From: Arthrobotrys musiformis
Taxonomy: Eukaryota; Ascomycota; Orbiliomycetes; Orbiliales; Orbiliaceae
Length of the DNA stretch: 64,000 bases
Direction of reading: 5' to 3'
Assembly (NCBI GenBank): GCA_036971715.1
Contig: JAVHJL010000004.1
Coordinates: forward strand, 3,782,001 to 3,846,000
In this document: positions 37,083 through 49,887 of the stretch, one piece after another
How the letters are laid out: the number at the start of each line of letters is the position of its first letter
Numbering within the stretch: position 1 is the stretch's first letter
Made by a program: the position numbers and the translations under genes
The notes under the pieces: generated by a model
Database searches by the model: none
What the model saw: only the letters and a program-made list of their open reading frames with translations
Told to the model about the DNA's origin: nothing

Positions 37083-39114
37083 GAATGCTATGAGTATTCT
37101 AAAGGCTTATAGAGTATGTTTATTGTATTTTTCTTCTTTGCATTTTTGCAGAATGGTAAAAACATCAAGAGGGGCAATGTGGTGGGCATCTATTGGAGTT
37201 AGTAGCATATATTTGTCAAGTATCGTCAATGCAACCAAAACACCTAGCAAAATAGCTGGTTGTAAGGCACTCCTTCACCGGCGTACATAACCTGTAGTGT
37301 CCATCCGTTGTGAATATGTAGATGTAAAAAGAACTTACGGATAATATCCAGTGGCGCCAATGCAACCTCGGGCAACTTTTGTCGATTTTCCGTCGGACAA
37401 AAAGTGCGTTGCAGGAGCAAAATGCAACAGGTTGATATAATTTGCATCCAACGGTGATGAAGATGCAGAACTAAGCTGTGATGCATGCAAGGTACACTAT
37501 CCGGACCGAATCGAATCCGAAGAAGGCCCAAGACAAGCTGAAATCTGCCTCGCTCGCAGGGACATGGGCGGGAGAACAGACGACAGTATAATACCGGTTA
37601 TACTGGTAGCTTAAGAAGACCCATCGCCATGTCGGGGCGTAAGTTCGGTTGAGTTCATGGTAAAAGCTACTAAGCTATGTGCAGTGCAAGGACAGGGATT
37701 CTATAATCAACCTGAAACGGGCATTGCGTATGTGCCGATTGCACAGTCGAGCGAGCGAGCGAGTCGGCCGGGAATTTGCATATTGCGAGCACTGCACTGG
37801 TTCGTACTTGCTAGTACTAGTTACTTGGCGGTTCTCCTCGCGTATCTGGAGTCAATTGTAGCTCTGATTGATCGATCAATCGAACTGCCCGGTACTCCTC
37901 AGTTGGGTAGTGCAGACTGGCATGGGAAGTAGTTAGTTAGTTAGTTGGTGGTGGTGGTGGCAGTAGTAGTAGTAATAGTGGTGGTGGTGGTTTGAAGTGT
38001 GGAATCACATCACCAACTCGCCAACAGCTGGACAGACCTCCCTTCTCCAAGAAAAGGACCTCCATCCAGGAGACACACATTCTCTCCCTCCCAGAAACAC
38101 CATCTCCATCTCCCCACGCTCCACCACCGACCACATCGCCCATATACACCTGCAGCTTCACCAATCCCAGGCCGACATCGCCCCCTGACTACTAGCCAGT
38201 ACTAGTCCTGCCCTGCCCTGGACTGGATCGGACGGGTCCCAGGAACAGACAGGAACAGGAACAGAACAGGAACAGGAACACCGATTTGCTCCCAAGCTTC
38301 GCCTCGGTTACACGTACTTTCCTATATATACATCCATCCACCATCCACGCTAGTCCGCCACCTGGGAAGTAACTAGCGATAACGCCGACGGACGGCCTGG
38401 AAGTAAACAGACACAAGCAGAAGCCGCCCCTGAAAGAGCTTCGAATTCGATCTTTGGTTCGGGAAATAAAAGAAGGGAAAATAATCTCCGTCTTTTTTGT
38501 GCACCCATCAATCAGTCCCTCGCCAATTCCATCTCTCTCGCTCTTTTGCTGCGGTCCTGGTCCTGGTCCTGGTCCTGGTGGTTTAGCTTCGTTCGCTCGT
38601 TCGCTGACAACAGGTGTCTCCTACGGCATTCTGTTCTGCATTGCATTATCATTCCTGGAAAAACGGCGGATCCACCCGGACTGGATCGTGCTCTTCTCGA
38701 TTGATTGGATACACGACCTCTCTCTTTTTCGGTTGGCGTCTAGATCTGTCCCTGCTGCCTCTGCTGCTACTGGTATCTTGCTGGTGCTGGTGCTGCTGGT
38801 GTGAGCAGGAGGCCTCTGTTCTTGCCCGGCAAAAAATCGACACCTTTCACCAAAATCTGGACATCTAGCCGACCATTCGAATGCGAAACCTCTGAATTGG
38901 CAATTACAATCGACAATCTCCGGCGCTAACGCCTACCCTCCGCTCAGGTGTACGTCCTTTTTTCCTCTCCGAGTCCCGAGATCCGACTTGTTTGCTTGCT
39001 TGCTTGCTTCTAGATACGGTGTTTTTAGGGGGGGAAAGGTCCTTATCAGTACTGTCGAGTTTTGGCAAGCTAACCAACTTGTGGCCCGTCGGCACTTTGA
39101 CAGATAGGACGAAG
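37083..39114. other. Long intergenic region and probable ROM2 5' leader
   Basis: About 2.0 kb without a gene. Simple repeats lie at 37945-37990 (GGT/AGT triplets), 38249-38281 (GGAACA-type) and 38556-38580 (CCTGGT). The C- and T-rich sequence from about 38450 to 39110 is likely promoter and a long 5' leader of the Rho GEF gene. The ROM2 frame is open upstream of the chosen ATG back to 38992. Confidence 0.5.
37940..37992. repeat. GGT/AGT trinucleotide repeat
   Basis: Tandem GGT and AGT triplets form an imperfect microsatellite upstream of the ROM2 gene. Confidence 0.75.
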
Positions 39115-42100
39115 ATGGCAGAGCCCCAGCACGGTCGAACTTACAATAACGGTCCGTCGCCGTCTACACGAGATGCTGCATTTTCAAATATCTTTGGGGG
39201 CCCTCCACCCCCCGGGAGATCCCAGACAATGAATTCGCAGAGTCCTATGCCCCCACCGACACGTTCCCAGACCATGGGCACCATGCAGCGGCCACCACCT
39301 CCTGAGTTTGGTAACGACGGCTACGATCATCAGAAGCCGAATGGATACCCGCCGTCTGGACAACACCAGCGACCTCCTAATGGGTATGCGCCTCAGGGGA
39401 TGTCAAATGGTGGCTATGGCCGGCCTCCACCCCCACAGCATATGCAGGGCCACCACCAGGGACCTCCATCCCCTCAACAGTACCACCAGCAGCCCCCACC
39501 GGAACGACGCCCTTACGCCCAACAACAGCGTATGCCGCCTCCGAGCTTCAATCGTCCGCCTCCCAATCGCTTCTACCCACCTTCCGGCTCCGGTGGTCAT
39601 CCGGGTCCTGCTATGAACAGCGACCCCAATCGCTCGAGATCTTTAGCTGGCTATGGTCAACCGCCTAGTTCTTTCCACCAGGGGCCTGGGGGCGGGCCTC
39701 CTGGGCCCCATCGCCCTCCACCAAACCAAGTCATGAACCCCATGGCTCGCCAAACGGCTCAAGGGCGACATATCCCGGAACGTGTCGACGAACGATCGAT
39801 GTCATTGACTTCCTCCATGCCCGACCCGAGGGATATTCCGAGGTCGCAGACCATGAGTGGCCGTGTTATCCCTTTCCGAGCCCGGGACTCCGGTGAGGAT
39901 CCATACAACCCTTCTGCGTCGGAAGGTCGAGGTCCACCGCAGTTTGACAACCAATTCCAACAGCCGTCGGCCAATGCCTACAGATCTTCGCCCGCGCTAT
40001 CGCAACGGAGTTCGAGTAGCACGTTCCCCTCGCGACCGGAAAACAGAGATTCGCAGATGTCTCACATGTCCTCCGCCTCTCAAATGTCCCAGATGTCCCA
40101 GATGTCGCATAATTCGGTAACCTCGAATAATAGCGTCAAGCCTCGAACCCCGAGCTATTCCAGCACCACTTCCAGTGTCACTCCAGCTGCAACCCCGACA
40201 TCGTACACCCCGACATCGTTTACCCCTACTTCGCAAACACCGGATCCCGCAATGGCGCCTAGACAGGGACAGGCGTCCCAATCGCGAGCTCAGACGATGG
40301 TTTCCCAGCAGTCGACTATTCTCACGATGTCGCGAAGGGCGCCGCTAGTCTATCCGGCCTTGCTCTCCCGTGTTGCTGATGTTTTCCGTGAGAGGGTGCA
40401 AATTGGAGATAGAATGAAGAACGAACTGACCTACAAGTCAGCATTTACCGGAGCTGAAGCCGTCGATATGATTGCGTATATCATCAAAACTAGCGACCGG
40501 AATCTAGCCCTTCTTCTCGGCCGTGCGCTAGATGCCCAGAAGTTCTTCCACGATGTTACTTACGACCACCGATTGCGAGATTCTGGAAGCGAGGTTTATC
40601 AGTTCCGAGAGAGGCTTGTTGACGAAGATAAGACGGATGTCAATGGCGTTTTCACTTTGCTAACAGAATGCTACTCCCCGACTTGTACTCGAGACCGATT
40701 GTGCTACTCAATCGCCTGCCCTCGCCGACTAGAACAACAGGCCCGCCTCAATATGCAGCCGCTCCCTGGTCTTAAGCGGGAATCTTCCAGATCCAGCTTG
40801 CATGACGGAGACGAGAAGGAGCAGAAATTATGGATACACAGTGTTCCCAAGGAAGTCGCTGAGAGCGTTTCGGACTCTGAGAAGAAGAGACAGGAGGTCA
40901 TCTGCGAAGTTATTTACACCGAACGCGATTTCGTCAAAGATCTGGAATACCTGCGTGATTTCTGGATGAAGCCATTGAGGAGCACTGCTCCTAACTCCCT
41001 GTCACCTATCCCCGATTTCCGGCGCGAAAAGTTTATCAGAACGGTGTTCTCCAACATGCTTGAGGTTCATAGCGTGAACTCCAAGCTTGCTGAAGCCCTT
41101 ACGAAAAGACAACAGGGCAATGCCGTAATCAACAACATTGGAGACATTTTTCTAGAATACGTCCCACACTTTGACCCGTTTATCAAATATGGCGCCAACC
41201 AATTGTACGGAAAATACGAATTCGAGCGGGAGAAGGCTAGCAATCAGGGTTTTGCACGGTTTGTCGAGGAGACCGAACGTATGAAGGAGTCGAGAAAATT
41301 GGAGTTGAACGGCTACTTGACTAAGCCAACGACTCGTCTCGCGAGATATCCCTTGCTCCTAGAGGCGGTTTTGAAGAATACGGCTGAAGATAATCCGGAC
41401 AAGCAAGATTTACCCAAGGCTATCGAGATGATCCGTGAATGTCTGAGCAAGGTCAACATCGAATCCGGAAGAGCGGAGAATACCTTTAACCTCATGCAAC
41501 TGGACCAGCAGCTTCAGTTTGCACCGGCCGACAAGGTTGATCTGAAACTTACGGAGGAAGGTAGACAGCTCATCTTCAAGGGGAGCTTGAAGCGAAGCCC
41601 TACGGATACTGGTACCGGCGATATCCAGGCGTTTTTGTTTGATCATGCCGTACTCTTGGTCAAAATCAAGGTTGTCAATAAGAGGGACCAGTATAAGGTC
41701 TACAAGAGAGTAAGTGCCCACAAAGACCATTTCTGCTTCGTTGCTGCCCGCTAACGGCAATAGCCCATCCCTCTCGAGCTTTTAGTTATCAATGAAATGG
41801 CTGAAGTATTACCTGAGAAAGGTATTAAACGACCACCATCATCATTACTCCCGAAGGCGGGCAACCAGCAAAAAGCGGATACCAACACCAAGGGTGGCTA
41901 CTCTATCACATTTCAGTATCTTGGAAAGAGAGGATACGTTTTGTCCCTCTTTGCTGCGACCGTCGTGGGTCGCCGAAAGTGGATCGAACATATTGAAGCA
42001 CAGCAGACAGCCCTACGAGAGCGTAGTAACATCTTCACAAAGGAGGTCCTCAGCGATGATTTCTTCAACTTTGGCACAAACAAGGTCAATTGTTTGGTTC

Positions 42101-43277
42101 CGATGGGTGAGCAGCATTCCTTGGCCTTTTATTTTGTCTGCCTAGCTAACAAATTCTCAGATGGTGGCCGTAAATTGGTTTACGGTACTGATACGGGCAT
42201 TTTCGTTTCCGATAGACGACCGGGTTCCGCTGCTCAAGGCGTCCCGAAGAAGGTCATCGATATACCCCAAGTTTCTCAGGTTGATGTTCTTGAGGAGTAC
42301 CAGATACTTTTGGTTCTCTCGGAAAAGACCGCCTATTCGTTCCCAATTGAGACAATCACAGAGCCTGGAGAACCGGGCATGGCTAGCAAACGCCACAAGC
42401 GTATCCAGGGCCATGTCAACTTTTTCAAGACTGGTGTATGTCTCGGTCGTGTTCTTGTGTGCTGCGTCAAGAATAGCAGTATGAGTGCTACTGTTAAGGT
42501 CTACGAGCCGATGGATACTCTTGCGAAGGGACGCAACAAGCCGGCTTTCAGGAAACTATTGGCTGGTGGCCAGGATGCTCTGAAATTATTTAAGGTGAGA
42601 CCGCCTAAACAAGGTTCATCCGTGTATGGCTTGATACTTACATAACTCGTTCTAGGAATTTTACATCCCCTCGGAGGCTTCCTCCATACATTTCCTCAAA
42701 TCCAAACTTTGCGTCGGATGCGCGAAGGGATTCGAAGTAGTATCCTTGGAAACATTAGACACACAAACTCTCCTTGACCCTGCCGATACTTCCCTTGATT
42801 TCGTACAGCGAAGGGAGAACGTCAAACCGATTGCAATTTACCGATTGAACGGCGGGGAATTTTTGCTCAATTACAGCGACTTCTCATTCTTTGTTAATAG
42901 AAACGGATGGCGTGCGCGCCCTGATTGGAGCATACAGTGGGAGGGTCAGCCGACTGCCTTCGCATTACAGCCCCCATACATATTAGCGTTCGAACCCAAC
43001 TTTGTCGAAATTCGGAATATGGAGAGTGGTGGAATGGTTTCGATCATCGCCGGAAAGAACATCCGCATGCTCCACGAAAGTTCCAGAGAGGTAAATACTA
43101 AATCCAATTTGTCAAGTTTTGGTTGCTTAGTCGTTTTCACGGGCTGTGAACCACTGGACAATTTATCATTGAGCTGTGCTAACCCATCGATCCTAGATTT
43201 TGTACGCATACGAGGACGATGGTGGAGAAGATGTCATCGCTTCTCTCGATTTCTGGAAGCAACAGGGACGTGCTTGA
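39115..43277 (+). CDS. rom2: Rho1 guanine nucleotide exchange factor Rom2 (DEP-DH-PH-CNH)
   Basis: Five exons: 39115-41709, 41764-42106, 42161-42594, 42656-43090, 43197-43277; 1,295 aa. Rom2 activates the GTPase Rho1 at the plasma membrane in the cell-wall integrity pathway, feeding the Pkc1 MAP-kinase cascade and glucan synthase. The first ~410 residues are Pro/Gln/Ser-rich and disordered. A DEP domain is at about 425-520 (SAFTGAEAVDMIAYIIK). The DH domain begins near RQEVICEVIYTERDFVKDL and includes LNGYLTKPTTRLARYPLLLE. A PH domain follows (IFKGSLKRSP to KWIEHIEAQQ), then a C-terminal CNH domain (NCLVPMDGGRKLVYGTDTGI through EGQPTAFALQPPYILAF), ending FWKQQGRA. The ATG at 39115 is preferred because the protein then starts MAEPQHGRTYNN; upstream codons give unrelated sequence. 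Family certain. Confidence 0.95.
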
Positions 43278-44559
43278 ACCTTTTGGCCAGAACGATCTTC
43301 GCCTTGCCTGCTTACACCCTTCAGGCCGACTTTCCCTTTCGCTTCTCCAATTGTTTCTCCTGTCCGCCTGTTTCCTATCTGCTCTAACGCTCCCTACAAT
43401 GTATAATCTTCTCCATATACGACTAGATGACGAATGAAAGGTAGTATGATCCCTCAAGACGTACGAGAGCGAAGTGGCAATAATGTTCCGGTCCTGTCAC
43501 TGATTTCTTTCATTCTTTTTTCCCTTTTCCTTTCTGGTTTCCCTACCCTATTTCCGTACGATCTCGTTTAACCTCGTGTATCGGGTTTCTTCAAGCGTTC
43601 TTGAATTCTCGGGTTGCTTTCTCTCTCTCCGTCTATAAGCTTTACACGAAAACGCGATTTTCATATACCAATCTCTTTTCCGATTAATCATGCAGGGATG
43701 TCAAACTTTTTTTTCTGATCTGACATCCTTACCTTCCCCCGCCTATGGCGCTCTAACGATATTAAATTACTCCTGGTTCTTTTTTGTGCGTGTGTAGCGT
43801 TGGCGTCATTGTCTTTTTGTGTCTCCAGTTTTCCTTCTTCCTCTCCTTCTCCTTTCTTCCTTTTCGTCGTCTGTTTGTTGGTTGTTTCGACCGTATACCG
43901 CTTTTTAACCCTGTATAGGCATACACTGTGATATGCGTAAGTCGGCGCTGTAGTAGCTAATTCCTCCTCCTTCTCTTTTTTGGTTTTTCTTCTTCGACCT
44001 TTTTTCTCTTCTTTATATACTTTATTATATATACTTAGTAATGAAGATTTAGTACTCCTTTTTTTTTTGAAGCTGGGGTCTGAGGGTGGAGGTGTGACAT
44101 GCCTTGATTGGTATGATATGCTTGGTGAAGCTGTAGCCTTGTGCCTAGGCGCCTAGTTCCCAGATCCGCCATATCTCGATCCTCCTTTCTAGCCCAATGA
44201 GCTCCTCTGCATAGGAATCGGAATTGACTGGAAGCCCTGATAGCGGACAGAACGCTTTGCTCCTGCGGGGTACTAGATCCTGCGCTACTATCCCCCATTA
44301 TTATGCATATATGGCCCGCTCTCGTGCCCCGCCTTCGTGCGCTGTAAATTCCGCAGAGGAGGGAAAGAAGCACTACTTAAGGAGACCAGAGATGGCAACT
44401 TCCTTCAGCCTTACACCAACCTTCCTCCATATCAAATCACTCGATAGCTTCATTTAAGCAACAATCGAGGATAGCTTTGGCCATCAAACCCGCCATATCT
44501 TCTCCATCCTACCCCAATTCGAAGTCGTTCTTCGGCATTCCTAGCCGACATTCGACAAG
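43278..44559. other. Intergenic, T-rich, no gene seen
   Basis: About 1.3 kb; long pyrimidine tracts at 43490-44010 suggest the ROM2 3' UTR, and C-rich sequence at 44400-44555 a promoter. No coding signal. Confidence 0.5.
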
Positions 44560-46218
44560 ATGAATACCAATCCTTCAACCACCCAAAACCTCGATGTTGA
44601 GTTTTACGAGAATGAGAAAGTGTACACTGCCAACCATGTGGTAGCCCTCATTGAACCTCAGCCTGTCCCGACTCCGCCGGAGTGCGAGTACAAATACTCC
44701 GACCCCAACCTCAAGGCGTTCCTACCGTTTATCCCGCTGTTGAAGACGACCCCCTTCGATGAAATTGCCATCAATGTCTACCTCTTGGGGGACGAGACGA
44801 TCGTAACCGTCGCACGCAATCCGAACGTTCCGATCGAATACTACGCGGAATCCATGGGGATCTATCGCCAATACCTCGACAACCTCGAGGGTGCAATCTG
44901 GGCTACCTCAAAATTGGATCTCTCCGACGAGAAAGACCGACAGGAAGCGTATTCCTATATTCTTCGAACCGTTGTTCTTGGTTGTGAGGACAGAATCGTC
45001 AATTGCATTGCAAATATCCAAACGTTTTTGATGAATCATGGGCAACGGTCTGAGTACGGTTATGTTGCATCACCTGTTTTCCAGATTCATGACTTGACCG
45101 AGGATGATCGTTTTGCGTTCGTTAAGTATGTCAAGGACTATACTGGAATTCCCGAGTGGGAGGTTGCTCTCTGGCTCGAGGGATGTCTCGAGGAACTCAT
45201 GGAGTTTGATACCACTAGAGGATTTCGCCAAATGGACTCCGATTCCACCCTCCACCAGCAATTCCGCCGTCTGTCGCTCGTAAACTCGTCCAGGAAGGGA
45301 AACGAAACCCGACAAGAAGCCTCGTCTCAAAGAGAGACGTTCCAGCAAATGGGCGATGATGTCACTCCAGAATAGCAGTCTGCCATCGACATCGTCGAGT
45401 TTTGCTGGCTCATACTTTCGGCCTGGACGTTCATTAAAACCCCCATGAGAGGCGAACTGCCTAATAATATGAGGGTTCTTGCTAAGTATCCTAACTTGGT
45501 TGGCAATTTCGTCTTCTTTCCGATTCAATCTTGCAAGAAGATTCTGTTTGATCTTGTAAGTTATACTGTGTATACTACTCCGGTGGTTGAAATTACCGAG
45601 AAGGTAACTGATGGGGAAACAAACTAGGCCCCTCAACCAATGCCGATTGAAAGGCAGATGCCAACAGAACCATGTACCGCCATCGACCTCTTCTGCGGAA
45701 AGAGAGGGGAACCAATGTTGGGGAAAAGGGTCTCGTCAGGGGCCTACGAACGTTATCCTCATATCATAAATAACAACAGAGACTACGGAACCTGGGAAAA
45801 TATCACGTTCAACCTCCATCCCGAGATCGCTCTAGCCATCACCCTGGCCCAAAGACCCGTAGGATGGAAGGTCAGGACTCCAATTTTGCTGGGGACCTCA
45901 CATGATATCTGCTGGATGTGTTACGAGTGGTTGAAGACGTTCGGAGAATCTGAAGATGTGACGTTGGAATTCCAACCTTGGGGCGGGATGCCGACCCTTG
46001 GATGGATGGCGCCGGATATGAATTTGGGATCAGAAATCACGGTCGAGATTTCCAACAAGGCTGTCGAGGAGTTTTTTGAGAAAGTCGCAGCGAAGGTTGT
46101 CAGAAGGTGGAAGGAAGGCAGTTTGTCGAGTCTCTCCCGCCGAGAGTTGGTTGGGCTTCGTCAAGCCCAACAGCTTAAAAAGTTAATGGAGAGTAAATCC
46201 AAGGAGAAGAAGAAGTAG
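44560..46218 (+). CDS. Deaminase-fold candidate (OTT_1508-like), accessory protein
   Basis: Proposed exons 44560-45279, 45376-45555 and 45628-46218, 496 aa. The N-terminal two thirds is helical and acidic and is not recognised. The last exon carries LHPEIALAITL, then PILLGTSHDICWMCYEWL, then WMAPD. This order (H-x-E in a helix, then C-x2-C after a strand, then a Trp/Pro/Asp end) is the zinc-site pattern of the cytidine deaminase superfamily and looks like the fungal OTT_1508-like deaminases, with HPE instead of HAE. The first intron is inferred: the frame is interrupted by a TAG at 45373-45375, and a GTAAAC...AATAG segment of 96 nt exactly removes it in phase. If that segment is not spliced, the product is a 271-aa protein lacking the domain. 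No signal peptide. Function is unknown; zinc binding and deamination are inference. Confidence 0.55.
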
Positions 46219-49200
46219 ATGACCTGTCTACCTACGACCTTGCACGGAATTATTTGAATTGAATGAGAACACTTGTAACTATTAAGGACCCCAGCCGAAG
46301 CTTCACTTGTCTGGTTATATTGATTTGACCTTTCTACGGGCTACTAGGCTATGGGTACATATTACTTTGTCCTTAATATTAATTGTTTTTTAAGCTCTAA
46401 CCTTTGCAATACTTTACAAAAATGAAAGAGCCTTTCTGCAAAGAGTCCCATTAACTTCCGAATAGGTAGAAATCTAAGGTTTCGTGAAAGTTATCATAGC
46501 TTCAAGTATTCGTGACCCGGATTTTGCTCGACTACCATCGTTCGTCGGTTTGCGTTGCTGACCCAGTTTACAACAGAAGAGATCGGTCTTACCGTTTTTG
46601 GGTCGCTTAAACCTTCGCCTCGCGCGCGTTTGAGGATGATCCGAAGTATCAACGACACATGCTCTTGTGTGACTTTTACAATATGTCCCGTGTAGAATCC
46701 ACAGCTGTGAAACAGGTTGCTGGGATGCCTTTGTGGTGTGGCAATGATATTACTTTCTTCTTCTTGGGCATGTAAGGCAAGGGTGGTTAGCCACATGGCC
46801 ACGCTGGGAGTATGAAAACGAGCAGCCTTTCGATGATATACCACGCCATGTACACCGCATCGAATGCCATGTATCCAGGCTGATAGATTTGGGATGACAC
46901 GGAATCCGCCGCCGAGGTACGCCTTTTGACTCAACTTTTTCCTCGACGAAAAGAAAAAAAAAGGAGGATTCATCTTTACGTTCCGGACGGACCCGAAAAA
47001 TTCGCGAACTATTCGTGACATCTTGGACGATATATCTACTACAATGTAAAAACAAAAGATCAATCTCCCGGAAGGGAAGCCGACTTGAAGATCACGAAAG
47101 ATCATGTTGGATGTACATTTGGCTTAGTTCAACACTAAAATCCCCCATTCTCTAGCTGCTGCGATATAGTTTCTAGCGATCACGCGGACGAAAGGCTTTG
47201 TTGATTCGAAGTTGCCTAGAAATGTGCATCAGTTACGGTATGAAACCACCACCAGCATGCCCTTGCACCGCTACTGCGCCGAATAAACTAGTACGAAAAT
47301 CCAAACGGTGAAGCAAATTAGGCTCCCCGCGTAGCTGGATCCTTGATTGCCGTAGAGAATTAAGTTTTTGTGGGATTAGTTTTCATGCCGAGGAACCCGA
47401 CAAGCCACTTCGTCCCTCCTCTAGCGTTCGAGGAAGTTTATCGTCATGACTTTCCGCTTCAGGTAAATGACGTTTTGGAAAGGTTTGTGATTCACGGGGG
47501 GTATGTGTGTGTGACTGGGGAAACGGTTCTTTGGGGCGTGTCACTTTCGAAACCTTTGGAATCTGGGTTGGTGATTGATTATTATTGGTTGTATTGGTTC
47601 TGAGGGTGCAATTATGCAGCCCATCCAGGTAGACTCTGCATATCTGTAGCTAGTTTCGGTGCCACAAACGCACAGGAAAAAAAGACATCCCCGCTGCAGA
47701 TATGCACCCCGTCCTCATCTCATTGCATCGCTTTGCTCATCCTGCCGGCGAAAGCTGCCTTAATTTCAGGAGTCCGGTTTTGGGGACGCGGTGGTGTCAG
47801 GGAAAAAAAAAAGACAACGGCGGAGAATTTATCGTGCATTGCAGCACCCTGCAGACACCATTCAGACACAGCCTGGAAACCGAATATTAATTTTTCCTTT
47901 GTCCGAACGATAACAATCACTTAATATCAATATTTCTTTTGATACAATTATCAAAAGCGCAAAAGGGGAGTTATGGAGACAATATACGCGGGCAGTGCAA
48001 CCTGGCTATCGGTTGTGTTACCCAGTTTTGATATCATGATGTCTTTGTGAGGTGTGACGATTATGATCAATTATCGGATTACTACGTATTCTAAAAAGAA
48101 AACAATATTATTATTAACATGTCCTAGTTGGAAGGGCAGGGGAGCCCCCAGCTAGCTGGGTTCTGGCAGACCGCCAGGCGTGCGTTTAAAAGAAAAGTTT
48201 TGCAAGGACCTGGATCTATCGAGGCACGAAACAGCGCCAAAATTTGCCTTAAAATTAAAAGCTGTCTTAATTTTTTTATTTATTTATTTATTTTCCTTTG
48301 CCGTTATCATATAACGGTACGAGACAACGCCCCAACGTGCATGCAACAGGATTCCGAGAGTTTAGTGCCCCGCGTTCGCATATGCAGCTGTATGACTGGT
48401 GGGAAGCAGGGCTCCAACGTTTTTTTTGTTCCTCTCGCATGCTCGAACTTCTGAGAATTAAAATTTAAGAACTTATAAGCCTAACGAACACGATAAATTC
48501 CACGTGCTGGTACACAACATGTTAACATGGAATCGATAGGACACCTTTAGAAACAAAAAAAAAACGATGCGGAGTCTCGAAAGTATAGCATGTGATATAA
48601 ATGATATCATACTAATACCGAAAAGGGGAGCTTCGTTAAATTACAATTCAATCCTAGCGGTGGGGGTTTTTTTTTTTTTTTTCTTTCGTAGAGAAGTGGA
48701 GCTGCCATCGCTGCTCCTGTGGAACAAAAGTATCACGCAGCTCTTTTGTATCGCAAGCTAGCTTAGTTCTGTTCAATTCGGTTAGTTTCAAACGTAAGGA
48801 TTGTGAAGGATTGGAAACTTCAAACCGAGCTATTATACTACGATGCTTCCCGGGGATGAAAATAAAGCAATGCGAGCTATTCCGTACAGGACAAGCCACG
48901 ATGCCGTAATCCATCGCTCACAAACCTGGTTTTATGTGTATCATGATTTTAAATTTTCCGCGGAATATAGCTAGAAGTTGGCGGAATCAGGATTGATTGA
49001 TGTCGCAAATGTGTTGGCTGCATGTATCCTGATTGTGACCTGGTTAGATGCATATTCGATAGCCGGGCTACGAGATATTGTCCCATTTGATTCTGGCTAC
49101 GTTACATACGTTATGCTTAGAGGCTGGGGCAAGGATCCATAATTTAAAGAGCGACAATAGTTGGATTTTTTTTCTATTTTTTATTTTATTTTATAAAATC

Positions 49201-49887
49201 AAAGTACAAAGAAAAAGAAACAATGAACCCCGATTAACTCCAACGCATATGCGATCGAAAGCTGAAGAAAACAGAAGAGAACCCCAAAAGGAAAATGCAA
49301 CAAAACAACCCCAATGATGCGCCCGCCCCATGTCTACTCCGAATGCAATGCACCGCCCGTCTAGAAAGTGCGCCGTGCAAAAAAGAAGAAGAAGGGAAAG
49401 AAAAGGAAGGCAAAAATAACAAATCCAAATAACGCCCAAACGCCGAACAATCGGGTGATTTTTTTTTTTCGAAAGCCTAGTCATGAGGAGAAGAATGGCC
49501 AAGGTGGCTGGATGGGGCGTATTCTTCTCTTAATGACCAGGCCCTATCAGCCTTCTATATTTTAGACCTTTTTTTTATATCGTTGATTTCGTGCTAACAT
49601 GTATCATGACCCAAAAGACCAAAACAAGGAGAATAACAAGAAAATAGCAAGTCAAACCTGAGGATGAGAAAAGATGAAAATGAAACTTGAACGCCGCCTG
49701 ATGTCTACCTTTCTATGCGCCCCCCCAAAACCGAAGCAAGCAGTCGCTAAATGTTGAGAACCGAAGAATCCAAACCGCCCAATGTTTTTGTCGAATAGCA
49801 ATATTTTCTCACGGGCTATGACCCGTTTAAACGTTTACTGGGAATACGCATTTTTTTGTCGTCGCGCGTAGTTCAGGCTGCTTGGAT
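46219..49887. other. Long region without a convincing gene
   Basis: About 3.7 kb, AT-rich in places with many homopolymer runs (for example T runs at 48667-48682 and 49468-49478). One minus-strand frame (46494-47105, listed separately) might be a gene. No tRNA, transposase or repeat family was recognised. Confidence 0.4.
46494..47105 (-). CDS. Possible hypothetical protein
   Basis: A 203-codon frame beginning with ATG at 47105. It is longer than other unexplained frames in gene-free parts of the window. The product has no signal peptide, no clear membrane helix and no known motif. A run of five Phe in the middle (FFFFF) coincides with a poly-A tract, and an alternative reading is a two-exon gene with an intron (GTAAAG...AAAAG) around that tract. 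It may equally be a decayed gene remnant or chance. Confidence 0.25.
   Translation of the reverse strand: MIFRDLQVGFPSGRLIFCFYIVVDISSKMSRIVREFFGSVRNVKMNPPFFFFSSRKKLSQKAYLGGGFRVIPNLSAWIHGIRCGVHGVVYHRKAARFHTPSVAMWLTTLALHAQEEESNIIATPQRHPSNLFHSCGFYTGHIVKVTQEHVSLILRIILKRARGEGLSDPKTVRPISSVVNWVSNANRRTMVVEQNPGHEYLKL

Noticed and set aside
38992..39114. 41 extra N-terminal codons for Rom2
   Set aside because: The open frame gives a Leu-rich unrelated sequence; the ATG at 39115 starts a family-like N-terminus.
45070..45636. 188-codon minus-strand frame antisense to the deaminase candidate
   Set aside because: It lies opposite a coding-like plus frame, has no motif, and crosses the plus-strand introns; most likely a shadow frame.
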